A stretch of 64,000 bases of DNA from Ancylobacter sp. IITR112. Its GTDB lineage: Bacteria; Pseudomonadota; Alphaproteobacteria; Rhizobiales; Xanthobacteraceae. The position numbers and the translations under genes were made by a program. Below are positions 28,648 through 36,573 of the stretch, one piece after another. Each line of letters begins with the position of its first letter. The first letter of the stretch is position 1. The stretch lies in contig NZ_JBGCUS010000001.1 of NCBI RefSeq assembly GCF_041415945.1, positions 1,302,001 to 1,366,000 of the forward strand, written 5' to 3'. The notes below the pieces were generated by a model, which saw only the letters and a program-made list of their open reading frames with translations, did not search any database and was not told the DNA's origin.

Positions 28648-29361
28648 ATGTCCCAGCCTCAGTCCCGCCCGATCCAGCTTCATTACTGGCCGACGCCCAA
28701 TGGCTGGAAGATTTCCATCATGCTGGAGGAATGCGGGCTCCCCTATGAGGTGATCCCGGTCAATATCGGCCGGGGCGAGCAGTTCAAGCCGGAATTCCTC
28801 GCGCTCTCGCCCAACAACAAGATGCCGGCGATTCTCGACCCCGAAGGGCCGGGCGGCGCGCCGATCTCGGTCTTCGAATCGGGGGCCATCCTGCAATATC
28901 TCGGCCGCAAGACCGGGCTGTTCTACCCCGCCGATGAGCGCGGCCGGGTGGAGGTGGAGCAGTGGCTGTTCTGGCAGATGGCCGGGCTGGGACCGATGGC
29001 CGGGCAGGCGCACCATTTCCGCATCTATGCGCCGGAGAAGATCCCCTACGCCATCGAGCGCTACACCAAGGAGGTGCACCGGCTCTATGGGGTGATGGAC
29101 CGGCGCCTCGCCGATCGGCCCTTCCTCGCCGGCGACTATTCCATCGCCGACATTGCCTGCATCGGCTGGGCCAAGCTGTGGGAGCGGCAGGGGCAGGACA
29201 TCAAGGAATTCCCGCATGTCGCCGGCTGGCTGGAGCGGGTGCTGGCGCGGCCGGCGGTGAAGCGGGGCCTGGCGCTGAACGCCGAGGACCGCGCGAAGAT
29301 CGACTTTGCCACCGACGCGCAGGCGCAAAGCGTGCTGTTCGGCCAGCGCCCGGCCGGCTGA
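28648..29361 (+). CDS. Glutathione S-transferase, YfcG/Ure2p-like
   Basis: A 237-residue glutathione S-transferase of the nu class (YfcG/YghU-like disulfide-bond reductases). The thioredoxin-like N-terminal domain begins IQLHYWPTPNGWKISIMLEE with the nucleophile-like Thr-Pro-Asn motif, then NNKMPAILDP and FESGAILQYLGRKTG for glutathione binding. The helical C-terminal domain has LAGDYSIADIACIGW. Likely reduces peroxides or disulfides with glutathione. Confidence 0.88.
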   Translation: MSQPQSRPIQLHYWPTPNGWKISIMLEECGLPYEVIPVNIGRGEQFKPEFLALSPNNKMPAILDPEGPGGAPISVFESGAILQYLGRKTGLFYPADERGRVEVEQWLFWQMAGLGPMAGQAHHFRIYAPEKIPYAIERYTKEVHRLYGVMDRRLADRPFLAGDYSIADIACIGWAKLWERQGQDIKEFPHVAGWLERVLARPAVKRGLALNAEDRAKIDFATDAQAQSVLFGQRPAG

Positions 29362-29475
29362 ATGAAGCCGGCAGTGGACCAGATGCGTATTCGGCCTTGA
29401 CCGGGGGGCGGTGGAAACCTAGACAGGTCGCCGGCCCGAACCTGCGGCGCGCCAAGGCGCCCCGCGAGGCCGGCT

Positions 29476-29567
29476 GGAGACGTGGCCGAGAGGCTGAAGG
29501 CACTCGTTTGCTAAATGAGCAGGCCCCCAAAAGGGCCTCGAGGGTTCGAATCCCTCCGTCTCCGCCA
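29476..29567 (+). tRNA. tRNA-Ser (anticodon GCT)
   Basis: A class II tRNA with acceptor stem GGAGACG/CGTCTCC, D-arm GTGGCCGAGAGGCTGAAGGC, anticodon GCT at 29510-29512 in loop TTGCTAA, a long variable arm (GCAGGCCCCCAAAAGGGCCTC region) and T-loop GGTTCGAATCC. A discriminator G and an encoded CCA end it. It reads AGC/AGU codons. Accessory DNA begins right after it, as expected for a tRNA integration site. Confidence 0.97.
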
Positions 29568-29631
29568 TCTATTTTTCAAGTGAAATAAGCAAGTAAAATC
29601 AATAGATTGGCAGTTACGCCAGCTTGGGTTG

Positions 29632-29666
29632 CCCCACACGTTACCCCACACGCTCTACCCCACACG
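29632..29666. repeat. Triple CCCCACACG direct repeat
   Basis: Three identical nonamers CCCCACACG at 29632, 29644 and 29658, spaced 12 and 14 bases, about 65 bp past the tRNA-Ser gene. Short repeated sites next to a tRNA can be arm-type binding sites of an integrase, but no integrase gene is seen, so this is a suggestion only. Confidence 0.5.
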
Positions 29667-29823
29667 TTCGCGCTTGAGGTGCAGGGCATCGAGTGCGGCG
29701 TGGCGTCGCGGCTCTCTCTTGATGGCACACAAGCGAGTCGCCGGGCCTCTGTCCGTTTTCCACACCGCAGCTTGTTCTCTTTTCGTTCTCATGCTTCGAT
29801 CCGGGGCACGAGGAGAGACGGCT

Positions 29824-30076
29824 ATGCAGACGAAACCCGACACCGCCCCCGAAAACCAACCTGACGCCCCCGGAGGCGCCCACCTTCGACATCACCGAGG
29901 CGGACGTAGACGAGGTGATAGCAGCCTGCTCAGGCGACCCTAGGGCGGCCATACGCGCGCTTCTGATAGGCCAGCAGTTCCTAGAGGCGGCGCTTGAAGA
30001 GGCCCGCAAGGAGGCGTCTTGGGGCTATGTGAGGGGGCGTCCTTCGCGGTGGACGAAGGATGCGCCGGAAGGGTGA
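29824..30076 (+). pseudogene. Frameshifted small accessory gene
   Basis: A start ATG opens MQTKPDTAPENQPD and this frame is soon lost. The +1 frame carries a protein-like stretch APTFDITEADVDEVIAA, then GDPRAAIRALLIGQQFLEAA and ends SRWTKDAPEG at the TGA of 30074. The second part has no start codon of its own. It resembles a small protein family (DIT-EAD-DxVIAACxGDPRAAIRALL) seen in mobile regions of Hyphomicrobiales. A single-base indel near 29866 would explain the split. Confidence 0.6.
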
Positions 30077-30302
30077 GCTGAGCCCCGGCATGATCCTCAG
30101 GGAGCATCCGTGGCGCGTGGTGTTCCCCGAGGCAGAGGTGAACCACGACCATATGCGGGGCGCGGGGTTCTATCGCTCACATGCCGTGCGGAGCGTGGGG
30201 CGCACGAGGAAGGGTGTGCGGGAGGTGCTCATATGCTTTGCTGACAGGGCCGATGCAGTGGCCTTTCAGCGGCACGCAGGCGGGGTCGTGGAGGGGGAGT
30301 GA
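30060..30302 (+). CDS. Small hypothetical protein
   Basis: An 80-residue protein (MRRKGELSPGMILREHPWRV...), possibly starting at the internal Met 11. It overlaps the end of the broken gene before it. It is basic and has no signal or membrane segment. Typical of small genes carried on mobile elements; function unknown. Confidence 0.5.
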   Translation: MRRKGELSPGMILREHPWRVVFPEAEVNHDHMRGAGFYRSHAVRSVGRTRKGVREVLICFADRADAVAFQRHAGGVVEGE

Positions 30303-30328
30303 CGCTCCCAACTTGGTGGGTCGCTACA

Positions 30329-30405
30329 TGCACAGGCATGAAAATATAAACTTTGACGACTACTACATTTTGATAGGTCAGTTTGTCGTTGAATTTGAGA
30401 AGTGA
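30329..30405 (+). pseudogene. AT-rich gene start cut by the IS
   Basis: A 25-codon reading frame starting MHRHENINFDDYYILIGQ, notably AT-richer than its surroundings, which suggests foreign origin. Its stop TGA is the first three bases of the IS end (TGAGGTGG). It looks like the N-terminal stub of a gene interrupted by the IS, although a short non-coding stretch is also possible. Confidence 0.35.
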
Positions 30406-30463
30406 GGTGGTCCCCATTCGCCGGACATTTTGGCGGCTTCGCTAAGCTTGGTTCTGGTGTGTG

Positions 30464-31342
30464 TCACGCCGCCTTGTTGATGCCGTCGCAGGCCATGTGG
30501 ACCTCCTCCGGCGTTCTGCCGCCGAGAGCCGAGTGGGGCCTCGTGCGGTTGTAGTAGGTGATCCATCGGCCGATCCCGGCGCGGGCCTCGGACCCGGTCT
30601 CGAAGGCGTTGAGGTAGATGCACTCGTATTTCAGGGACCGCCAGAGGCGCTCGATGAACACGTTGTCCATCCACCGGCCGCGGCCATCCATGGAGATCCG
30701 CACGCCAGCGTCCAGCAGCACCTTTGCGAAGCGCGGGCTGGTGAACTGGCTTCCCTGGTCGGTGTTGAAGATGCTCGGCCGCCCGAACCGGGACAAGGCC
30801 TCCTCCAGTGCCTCGATGCAGAAGTCGGCCTCCATGGTGTTGGAGAGCCGCCAGGAGAGAACCCTGCGGCTGTGCCAGTCCATGATGGCGACCAGATACA
30901 GGAATCCGCGCCGCATCGGGATGTAAGTGATGTCGGCGCACCAGACCTGGTCGGGCTCCTCGATCGCCATGGTGCGCAAGAGATAGGGGAAGATGCGGTG
31001 CTGCGGGTGGCGCACCGTGGTCTTCGGCCGCTGGTAGATGGTGGCCAGCCCCATGCGGGCCATGAGGCGCCGCACACGCTTGCGCCCAACCTCGTGCCCC
31101 TGCCGGCGCAGATGGCGCACCATTTGCCGCGAGCCGTACCACGGCGTCTCGAGAAACTGGCCGTCGATCGCCCGCATAATGGCAAGAGTCTCGGGGCTTT
31201 CGATCCGCGGCCCGCCGTAGAAAGCCGACCGGCTGATGCCGACCAGGGCGCACTGGCGCGTGATCGGTAGTCGGGGGTGATCCGGTTCGATCATGTCGCG
31301 TTTTGCCCCCACGCTCATCGCCCGGAGGCCCGACGCAAAAAA
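30464..31342 (-). CDS. IS3-family transposase OrfB (DDE integrase)
   Basis: The integrase half of the transposase, made as an OrfAB fusion. An HTH_21-like segment with ISRSAFYGG leads to the rve core. The catalytic acidic residues are in WCADITYIPM, IFNTDQGSQF and the final Glu after NVFIERLWRS. It ends RTPEEVHMACDGINKAA. OrfB enters the -1 frame at TTTTTTG (31342 to 31336). Its own ATG (MSVGAKRDM) lies just after and could also be used. Confidence 0.88.
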   Translation of the reverse strand, partial: FFASGLRAMSVGAKRDMIEPDHPRLPITRQCALVGISRSAFYGGPRIESPETLAIMRAIDGQFLETPWYGSRQMVRHLRRQGHEVGRKRVRRLMARMGLATIYQRPKTTVRHPQHRIFPYLLRTMAIEEPDQVWCADITYIPMRRGFLYLVAIMDWHSRRVLSWRLSNTMEADFCIEALEEALSRFGRPSIFNTDQGSQFTSPRFAKVLLDAGVRISMDGRGRWMDNVFIERLWRSLKYECIYLNAFETGSEARAGIGRWITYYNRTRPHSALGGRTPEEVHMACDGINKAA

Positions 31343-31599
31343 TCCCGTTCCACCACCAGTTGGCCGATCTTGGCATGGAGCTGGTCGATCTCGCTCTCGC
31401 GGGCGGCGTCGGCCGCTTCCGCCTTGCCGGAGAACACTGCGGCCATCCCCTCGATGGCCTGCTTCTTCCAAGCGTTGATCATGGTCTGGTGGAGACCATG
31501 CTTCGCCGCCAACTGGGCCACCGTCTGTTCCCCGCGCAGTGCCTCCAGGGCCACCTTCGCCTTGAAATCCGATGAATATCGCTTCCTCTTCCCGGTCAT
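31315..31599 (-). CDS. IS3-family transposase OrfA
   Basis: A 94-residue OrfA with an HTH (VAQLAAKHGLHQTMINAW) and a leucine-zipper-like region, which binds the IS ends. I start at MTGKRKRYSSD rather than ten codons upstream. A slippery heptamer T-TTT-TTG at 31342-31336 near the 3' end allows the -1 shift that makes the full OrfAB transposase. Confidence 0.85.
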   Translation of the reverse strand: MTGKRKRYSSDFKAKVALEALRGEQTVAQLAAKHGLHQTMINAWKKQAIEGMAAVFSGKAEAADAARESEIDQLHAKIGQLVVERDFLRRASGR

Positions 31600-31662
31600 C
31601 GGGCTCGTCCTTCCGTCAGGCCGAACCAAGCTTAACTCCCTGTCCGGATTTCGGGGACCACC

Positions 31663-32655
31663 TCACATGAAGTCATAGCAGAGATCGAGCGCCGCCGGAT
31701 CGGTCACGCCCGATGTCACGAGCCAGGTATCGACCCAGCCGAGGCCGCCCTCCTTGGGCACGAGCTGATGCGCGAAGTCGGCGGAGATGTCGCCCTTCTC
31801 CTTTTTCTGCACGAGGATGCGATAGACCTGCGCGAATTCCGGCGCGGCGACGATCGCCCCGCTTTCCAGCAACTGCTGCAGGGTGGTGTTGTCTTGGTAG
31901 CGCGTGAGCAGCAGCGACTTCTGCTGGATAAGCAGCTTCTCGACCTCCGCCAGTTCTTCATCGGTGAGGACATAGGGGTTGAAGGGCTTGCCGTCGGGGC
32001 GCGGCTTGTCCTTGGTGCCCATGCGGGTCGCCGCCAGGATGCCGGTCAGCGCGATGTTCTCCTCGAACCGGGCGCTGGTCGCAAGCCGTCCGGCAAAGGC
32101 GGGATCGAACAACACCTCGATGCTCTCGACCTTCTCCTTCGGAACGTCAGCGGTGCTGTAGGTGGTGCCGTAGCTGCCCCAGCACCAGGTGACACCGAAG
32201 TGCTTGCCGCTGGCTTCGTCGGTCAGCAGCTTGAACCGATCCGGCTTGAACACCGGGTAGACATTGGCGGTGTTGGGGATCTTGGCGTAGTCGATGTCAC
32301 GGATCAGTTTTTCGCGGAAGTACAGGCCCGGCCAGAAGCCGTCGGCCTGCACCAAATCGAAGTCGCGAGTGCCGCCGACGCGCAGCTTGTTGTAGGCCTC
32401 GGAATTGCCGTCGAAGAAGGTCGGGGAAAACTTGATCTTGTGCTTCTCTTCGAAGGCACCGACGATATCGGGAACCGCATAGACTTCCCACATCAGCGCG
32501 CGCAGCTGGGTGGGGGCGGCCGAAGCGGGCCGGATGTAAGGCGCGGCAAGCGCGCCGGCCGTGCCCGCCGCGAGTGTCTTCAACACGGTACGGCGGTTGA
32601 CGGACGCGACTGACAGTGCCGGAGCGTCGGAAGAATTGAACGTCGATTTGGTCAT
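31663..32655 (-). pseudogene. Truncated polyamine-type ABC binding protein
   Basis: A 330-codon gene for a solute-binding protein of the spermidine/putrescine (PotD) type. It opens with a twin-arginine signal (VNRRTVLKTLAAGTAGALA, cleavage near RPASA). The mature part includes LRALMWEVY, FDGNSEAYNKLR and WGSYGTTYST. It stops at DLCYDFM with a TGA that belongs to the inverted repeat of the IS, so perhaps 40-60 C-terminal residues are missing. No permease or ATPase genes follow. It probably no longer works. Confidence 0.82.
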
Positions 32656-32773
32656 GGCCACGCCCTCTGGTTTTTGAAATCGGTGCGATCGGTCCTTGCG
32701 GGGCCCTTGCCTTGTGCGTTTCCCCCTCAGGGCAGTCTGAACGCCGCCCTTGAGCCGACACAGGGAGGCGGTG

Positions 32774-33715
32774 TCAGGCCGCGACCTTGAAGGGGTTGTC
32801 GGCGTCGGCATAGTTGACCGGCGTCATGTGCCAGCCCTCCTTGTGCTTGCGCCAATAGGTCTCCTTCAGCTTAGCGCTGATCGGCCCCGGCCGGTCATTG
32901 CCATAGATGCGCTCGTTGACCCGGGCGCAGGGCATCACGCCACCGGCGGTGGTAGTGGTGAACACCTCGTCGGCGTCCATCAGGTCTTCGAAGGTGATCG
33001 GGCCAACGATCGGCTCAAGCCCGAGCTCGGGGCACAGGTCGAGGACGGCGAGTCGGGTGATGCCGCGCAGCGCGCCGCGATCGGGGGTGATGACCTTGTT
33101 GTCCTTGACGATGAAGACGTTGAAGCCGGCGCCCTCGGTCAGGTAGCCCTCGCTGTCGAGCAGGATAGCCGTGTCGAAGCCCTTGTCCTTGGCCTCGAAC
33201 ATGCCGCGGGTGAAGTCCCGCCACATATAGTTCTTGAGGGTGGGATCGAGCGAGTTCTGCGAGATGCGGGGAACCTGTGCCACGAGCAGGTGAGCGCCGC
33301 GCTCCTGCACCTCCGGCTTGATGACGTCGATCCACGGCACCGCATAGGCGATGAAGGTGTTGTCGCAGTCGTCCGGATCGCGCGAGCCGTAGACCCGCGG
33401 TACGCCGCGCGTGGAGAGCATCGCGACGAAGGCGTCCTTCAGACCGCTCAGCGCCACCACCTTGCCAAGGATGGTGCGCATATCGTCGCGGGTGACGCCG
33501 GGATCGAGACGGTAGCCTTCCAACGAACGATGAAAACGGTCGAGGTGGTCTTCCAGCCGGAAGAACCCGCCATCGGTTACATGAACCACGTCATACGTGA
33601 CGTCCGAATGGGTGAAGCCCCAATCCCCAACTGGAATCCTGGCCTCGGCGATCGGCACGTAGATGCCATTCATGTACGCGGCGCCTTTCGAGTAATCGAG
33701 GCTCGGGTCGCTCAT
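32774..33715 (-). CDS. Class IV aminotransferase, (R)-amine transaminase-like
   Basis: A 313-residue PLP-dependent fold-type IV aminotransferase. The catalytic lysine is K161 in DPTLKNYMWRDF and the cofactor Glu is E194 in LTEGAGFN; the late loop TTTTAGGVMP binds phosphate. Stretches such as VGDWGFTHSDVTYDV, GGFFRLEDHLDRF and RGMFEAKDKG resemble fungal and bacterial (R)-selective amine transaminases more than branched-chain aminotransferases. It is followed 118 bp later by the polyamine-type binding protein gene, so an amine catabolic role is likely. Start MSDPSLDYSK has GAGGAAAAT upstream. Confidence 0.8.
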   Translation of the reverse strand: MSDPSLDYSKGAAYMNGIYVPIAEARIPVGDWGFTHSDVTYDVVHVTDGGFFRLEDHLDRFHRSLEGYRLDPGVTRDDMRTILGKVVALSGLKDAFVAMLSTRGVPRVYGSRDPDDCDNTFIAYAVPWIDVIKPEVQERGAHLLVAQVPRISQNSLDPTLKNYMWRDFTRGMFEAKDKGFDTAILLDSEGYLTEGAGFNVFIVKDNKVITPDRGALRGITRLAVLDLCPELGLEPIVGPITFEDLMDADEVFTTTTAGGVMPCARVNERIYGNDRPGPISAKLKETYWRKHKEGWHMTPVNYADADNPFKVAA

Positions 33716-33860
33716 ATTTTCCTCCTGCACAAACCCGCGCCAGGCGGGCGGGAGGAGCTTTCCTGGAAATGGCCCCGTCAAAAAGAGCCGCTTTCGGGGA
33801 AAACCGCAGAGCCAATTTGCAAATGATCCGTCTGGCTACCTCTCTCAATCAGATACCCGT

Positions 33861-34058
33861 TAGCGCAACGGATGCGGGAAATATGTCCGGATCTTCTACC
33901 GTATAGCCTCTGGCAACGGCCGCGTGGCCCGCTGAATGGGCGACATGCTGAGCTTCTCACCGCCGCCTATTGTGACCGAGAGCGACGTGGATGAGATCGG
34001 GAAACTTTGCGAGACAAGCCTTCATCCGCTCGAGCGGCATCAGGGTTTCTTACCCTGA
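33861..34058 (+). pseudogene. Decayed C-terminus of a class III aminotransferase
   Basis: On the + strand, the frame ending at the TGA of 34058 carries MGDMLSFSPPPIVTESDVDEI, which matches the conserved C-terminal motif of class III omega-aminotransferases (R-x-M-G-D-x-L-x-F-x-P-P-L-I-I-T-E-x-E-I-D-E). In the same frame just before it, GNGRVAR is followed by an in-frame TGA. No start or catalytic part remains. It is a relic of an aminotransferase gene, divergent from the (R)-transaminase-like gene. Confidence 0.6.
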
Positions 34059-34143
34059 TGTGAGCGGCTTCCGAGCTACAACATCATGGCTGTGAGGCAC
34101 TGTCAGTAGTTGACCGTTAAGTGTCACGCTGTGTGATGGGCCC

Positions 34144-35919
34144 TCACAACCCCAGCCCCCTCTGCCGGCCTAGATCCCATTCAATCCCGCCATCGCCGCG
34201 CCTGACGCCGGAGAGGTGCCTGCCGATCTGCTTATCGAGAACGGGCTGCCAGGGCACTAGCTGGAAGCCGAGCCCGTCCTCCAGCATGACGAAGCGGCCG
34301 GAGACCAGCTGAAGCTGGCGGGTGACGGTGCCGGAGACATACTCGCCGCGTGTGGAGGGCTGGTAGGCCAAGCCCGTAGATTTCGCGATGTCGGCAGCGA
34401 CACGCTCCAACTCGCGGCGCCCAAGACGGTTGAGCAGGTCGGGTGCCTCAATGCCACCTCCGGGCTGTCGCGTTGCGAGCCCCATGTCGACGAGGGTGTT
34501 CCGTCGTTGATCAATGGCGAGGCTTACATCCCTGCCGAAGCCGTCGGGTGAGCGCGGTGTGGGCGCGACGATCTCGCGGTCAAGCCAGGTGACGCCCTCA
34601 GCGCCGATCTGCCGGTCGAGCGAGAGCTGCGAGGTGATGCGAATGTTGGGACCTTCGCCGACAAGCGAGCGGTCATAGGCGAGCCCCCGCTCGGCGAGAT
34701 CCTTCGGGATGGTCCAGTGCTCTGCATGAACGCGCTCAACATGGCCCGCGCGCCGTAGGCTCTCCAGTCGCCTGACGTGGGAGCGGATATAAGCCTCAGG
34801 GTCATTACCCTGTTCGATGAACTTGTCGCGGATGCGGGCAAGGTGTGTGCTCGGTCTGTAAATGCCTTGGGCATTGGCGTTCTCAAGGATGTTGAGATCG
34901 ACGATGCGCGGCTGGATGATTGGCGGCGTGACCTCGACGATCATGCCGCGCTGGACGCCGTCGAGCTTAACCGCATCCGGGAATTCGACATGGTGGACGC
35001 GCGCGTCGATGCCATCGACCACGAGATAGGTGGTTTCGCTCAGACCGTCGCCGGCCAGTCCCTTGCCCAGCACCCGGCCGGTGAGCGTCTGCTCCGGGTC
35101 CTGCCCATGCCGAACAAACTGGCTGGTGCCGCGCTCGTCCCCGAGGCCGTTGTCTTCTATGGCCTGGTGCATGGAGCGGATGACTTCGTTGCGGGCTTCC
35201 ATCTCGTTGAGGGTCGCTTCGGTACGTGACGCGACGATCCACTCACCGGGGAACTCCTCCGTGGCGAGACCATAGCCCTCCAGCTTGCGCAGCCGGCCGA
35301 TGAGAACGTCACGGTTCTCTTCGACCAGCCGGTTGCCGCTGGTGAAGAGATCGACAAAACCCTCGCGCTCCTGCTCCTGGATCAAGAGACGATCCAGCCG
35401 GGTAAGGCGCTCGGCCTCGACCTCGGAGGCCAGCTTCTGCTGCAGCTCGATCTCGCTCTGCGGACCGAGCTCTCGGGTAACGATGTCGCTGGCTCTGTGG
35501 CGTATGCCATGGGCGATATAGTCGCCCGCGATGGTGAGGTTACGTCCTTCATCGGTGACGCCGCGCACCAGCACATGAGTGTGGGGATGACCGGTGTTGT
35601 GGTGATCGACCGCGATCCAATCGAGCTTTGTGCCGAGATCGCTCTCCATCTGCTCCATGAGCTCGCGGGTGAAGCCTTTGAGGTCGCCGAGCTCCAATCC
35701 GTCTTCCGGCGCGACGATGAACCGGAACTGGTGGCGGTCTTCGCGGCCGCGCTCCAGGAACGCCTTGCCGTCCACCTCATCCTCGAATGCCGAATAGCAG
35801 CGCCCCTTCTGCCGGTCGGGCGTAACCCCGTCGCGCTGCAGATAGCGCAGATGCGTACAATCTGCGGGGCATGCATTCGCGAGGCCAGGGCGGCGAGCAA
35901 GAGCGCGAGCTTGCCGCAA
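34144..35919 (-). pseudogene. 5'-truncated DUF3363 relaxase
   Basis: A 591-codon gene for a VirD2-like relaxase/mobilisation nuclease with a C-terminal DUF3363 region, as on integrative conjugative elements of Hyphomicrobiales. It retains THLRYLQRDG (probable catalytic Tyr 26), RHQFRFIVAPEDG, and the metal triad in VDHHNTGHPHTHVLVRG (106-115). Known members have another roughly 80-100 Arg/Gly-rich residues in front. Those are replaced here by an unrelated small gene on the other strand, so I call it broken. It may still translate from its internal ATG. Confidence 0.7.
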
Positions 35920-36062
35920 GGTATCGTGGCTGGGCCGATGCCTTGCAGTTCTCGCACCCGATGCTTTCGTCTTCGCTGCTGATGGAGATGGCGAAGACCT
36001 ATGAATGGGAGGCGAACCGGCACGACACGGAAGCAGGTGTCCGGCGGAGGTTGCGCCACTAG
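35871..36062 (+). CDS. Small hypothetical protein
   Basis: A 63-residue protein (RYRGWADALQFSHPMLSSSL..., EMAKTYEWEANRH). It resembles a common alphaproteobacterial small family in which a W/A-rich helix is followed by xxMLEIAxxYExLA. The N-terminal part overlaps the broken end of the relaxase gene, so it may itself be only a C-terminal fragment. Confidence 0.45.
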   Translation: MHSRGQGGEQERELAARYRGWADALQFSHPMLSSSLLMEMAKTYEWEANRHDTEAGVRRRLRH

Positions 36063-36573
36063 CTCACGATCGTTGGGTCAGCTTGCGTCATACGGCCATG
36101 GCGAACACATAGTTCTCTTCTTGATCGCTCGCGGCCCGCCATTTCTCGCCGGATTTTATGCCGTTTGCGATAATTTGCGAGATTGCCGCCCAAACGCCCC
36201 CGTTAGCCTCGCGGACGACATGTCTGTGGACCCAAGGTGACTTTGGCTAATACGTGTATCGGCAGCAGGCGCCTATCGCACGTCATAGCCAGCGGCTGCC
36301 CGCTTCTCGACACCCCCGCCGCCACTGCGTTATTCGGTTAGGAGAGCGCTGGACAGCGACGACGCCAAGGACGTGTCGGCTCCACCCCGACTCCGGCGGC
36401 ACGCCGCGCCTGCCGCCGTCGATGCGGTTTCACGCCCGTGCAGCTGGTTTCGTCCATCATCTCGGCTATTTTCTGCCAATCGGTTGAAACGACGGACGTT
36501 TTGCTATCTTTACCACCCGGTCGGTCCGTGGCTGGCGTCTCAGTACTGGGCGCAATGAACGGCGTGTCGAGCA
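36063..36573. other. Gene-poor region left of the cassette
   Basis: About 510 bases without a convincing gene. It holds the left copy of a degenerate direct repeat (36086-36151) and a tRNA-like segment around 36317-36403; the rest has no recognisable content. A minus-strand reading frame here ends RAAGVGVEPTRPW, a phrase typical of antisense reading through tRNA-like DNA rather than of a protein. Confidence 0.5.
36086..36151. repeat. Cassette flanking direct repeat, left copy
   Basis: Left copy of an imperfect direct repeat. The core CATAGTTCTCT-x-CTT-x-(A/G)TCGCTCGCGGCCCGCCATT is shared with 44078-44149, in the same orientation. On the minus strand both copies read S-G-E-K-W...RAASDQ-x-E-N-Y followed by a stop codon, so they may be duplicated 3' ends of one gene. 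Confidence 0.7.

Larger units (their letters stand above)
30403..31665. mobile_element. IS3-family insertion sequence
   Basis: A 1,263-bp element with imperfect terminal inverted repeats. Left end TGAGGTGGTCCCC (30403-30415) and right end GGGGACCACCTCA (31653-31665) are perfect over 13 bases, with further matches (CCGGACA, AAGCTTGGTTC) inside. It encodes orfA and orfB read by -1 frameshift. No target duplication is visible (AAG on the left, CAT on the right), which suggests a rearrangement between two copies or after insertion. Confidence 0.9.

Noticed and set aside
29632..29666. CRISPR-like array from the CCCCACACG repeats
   Set aside because: Units of nine bases with 3-5 base spacers are far too short, and no cas genes are present. 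No CRISPR array is seen in the window.
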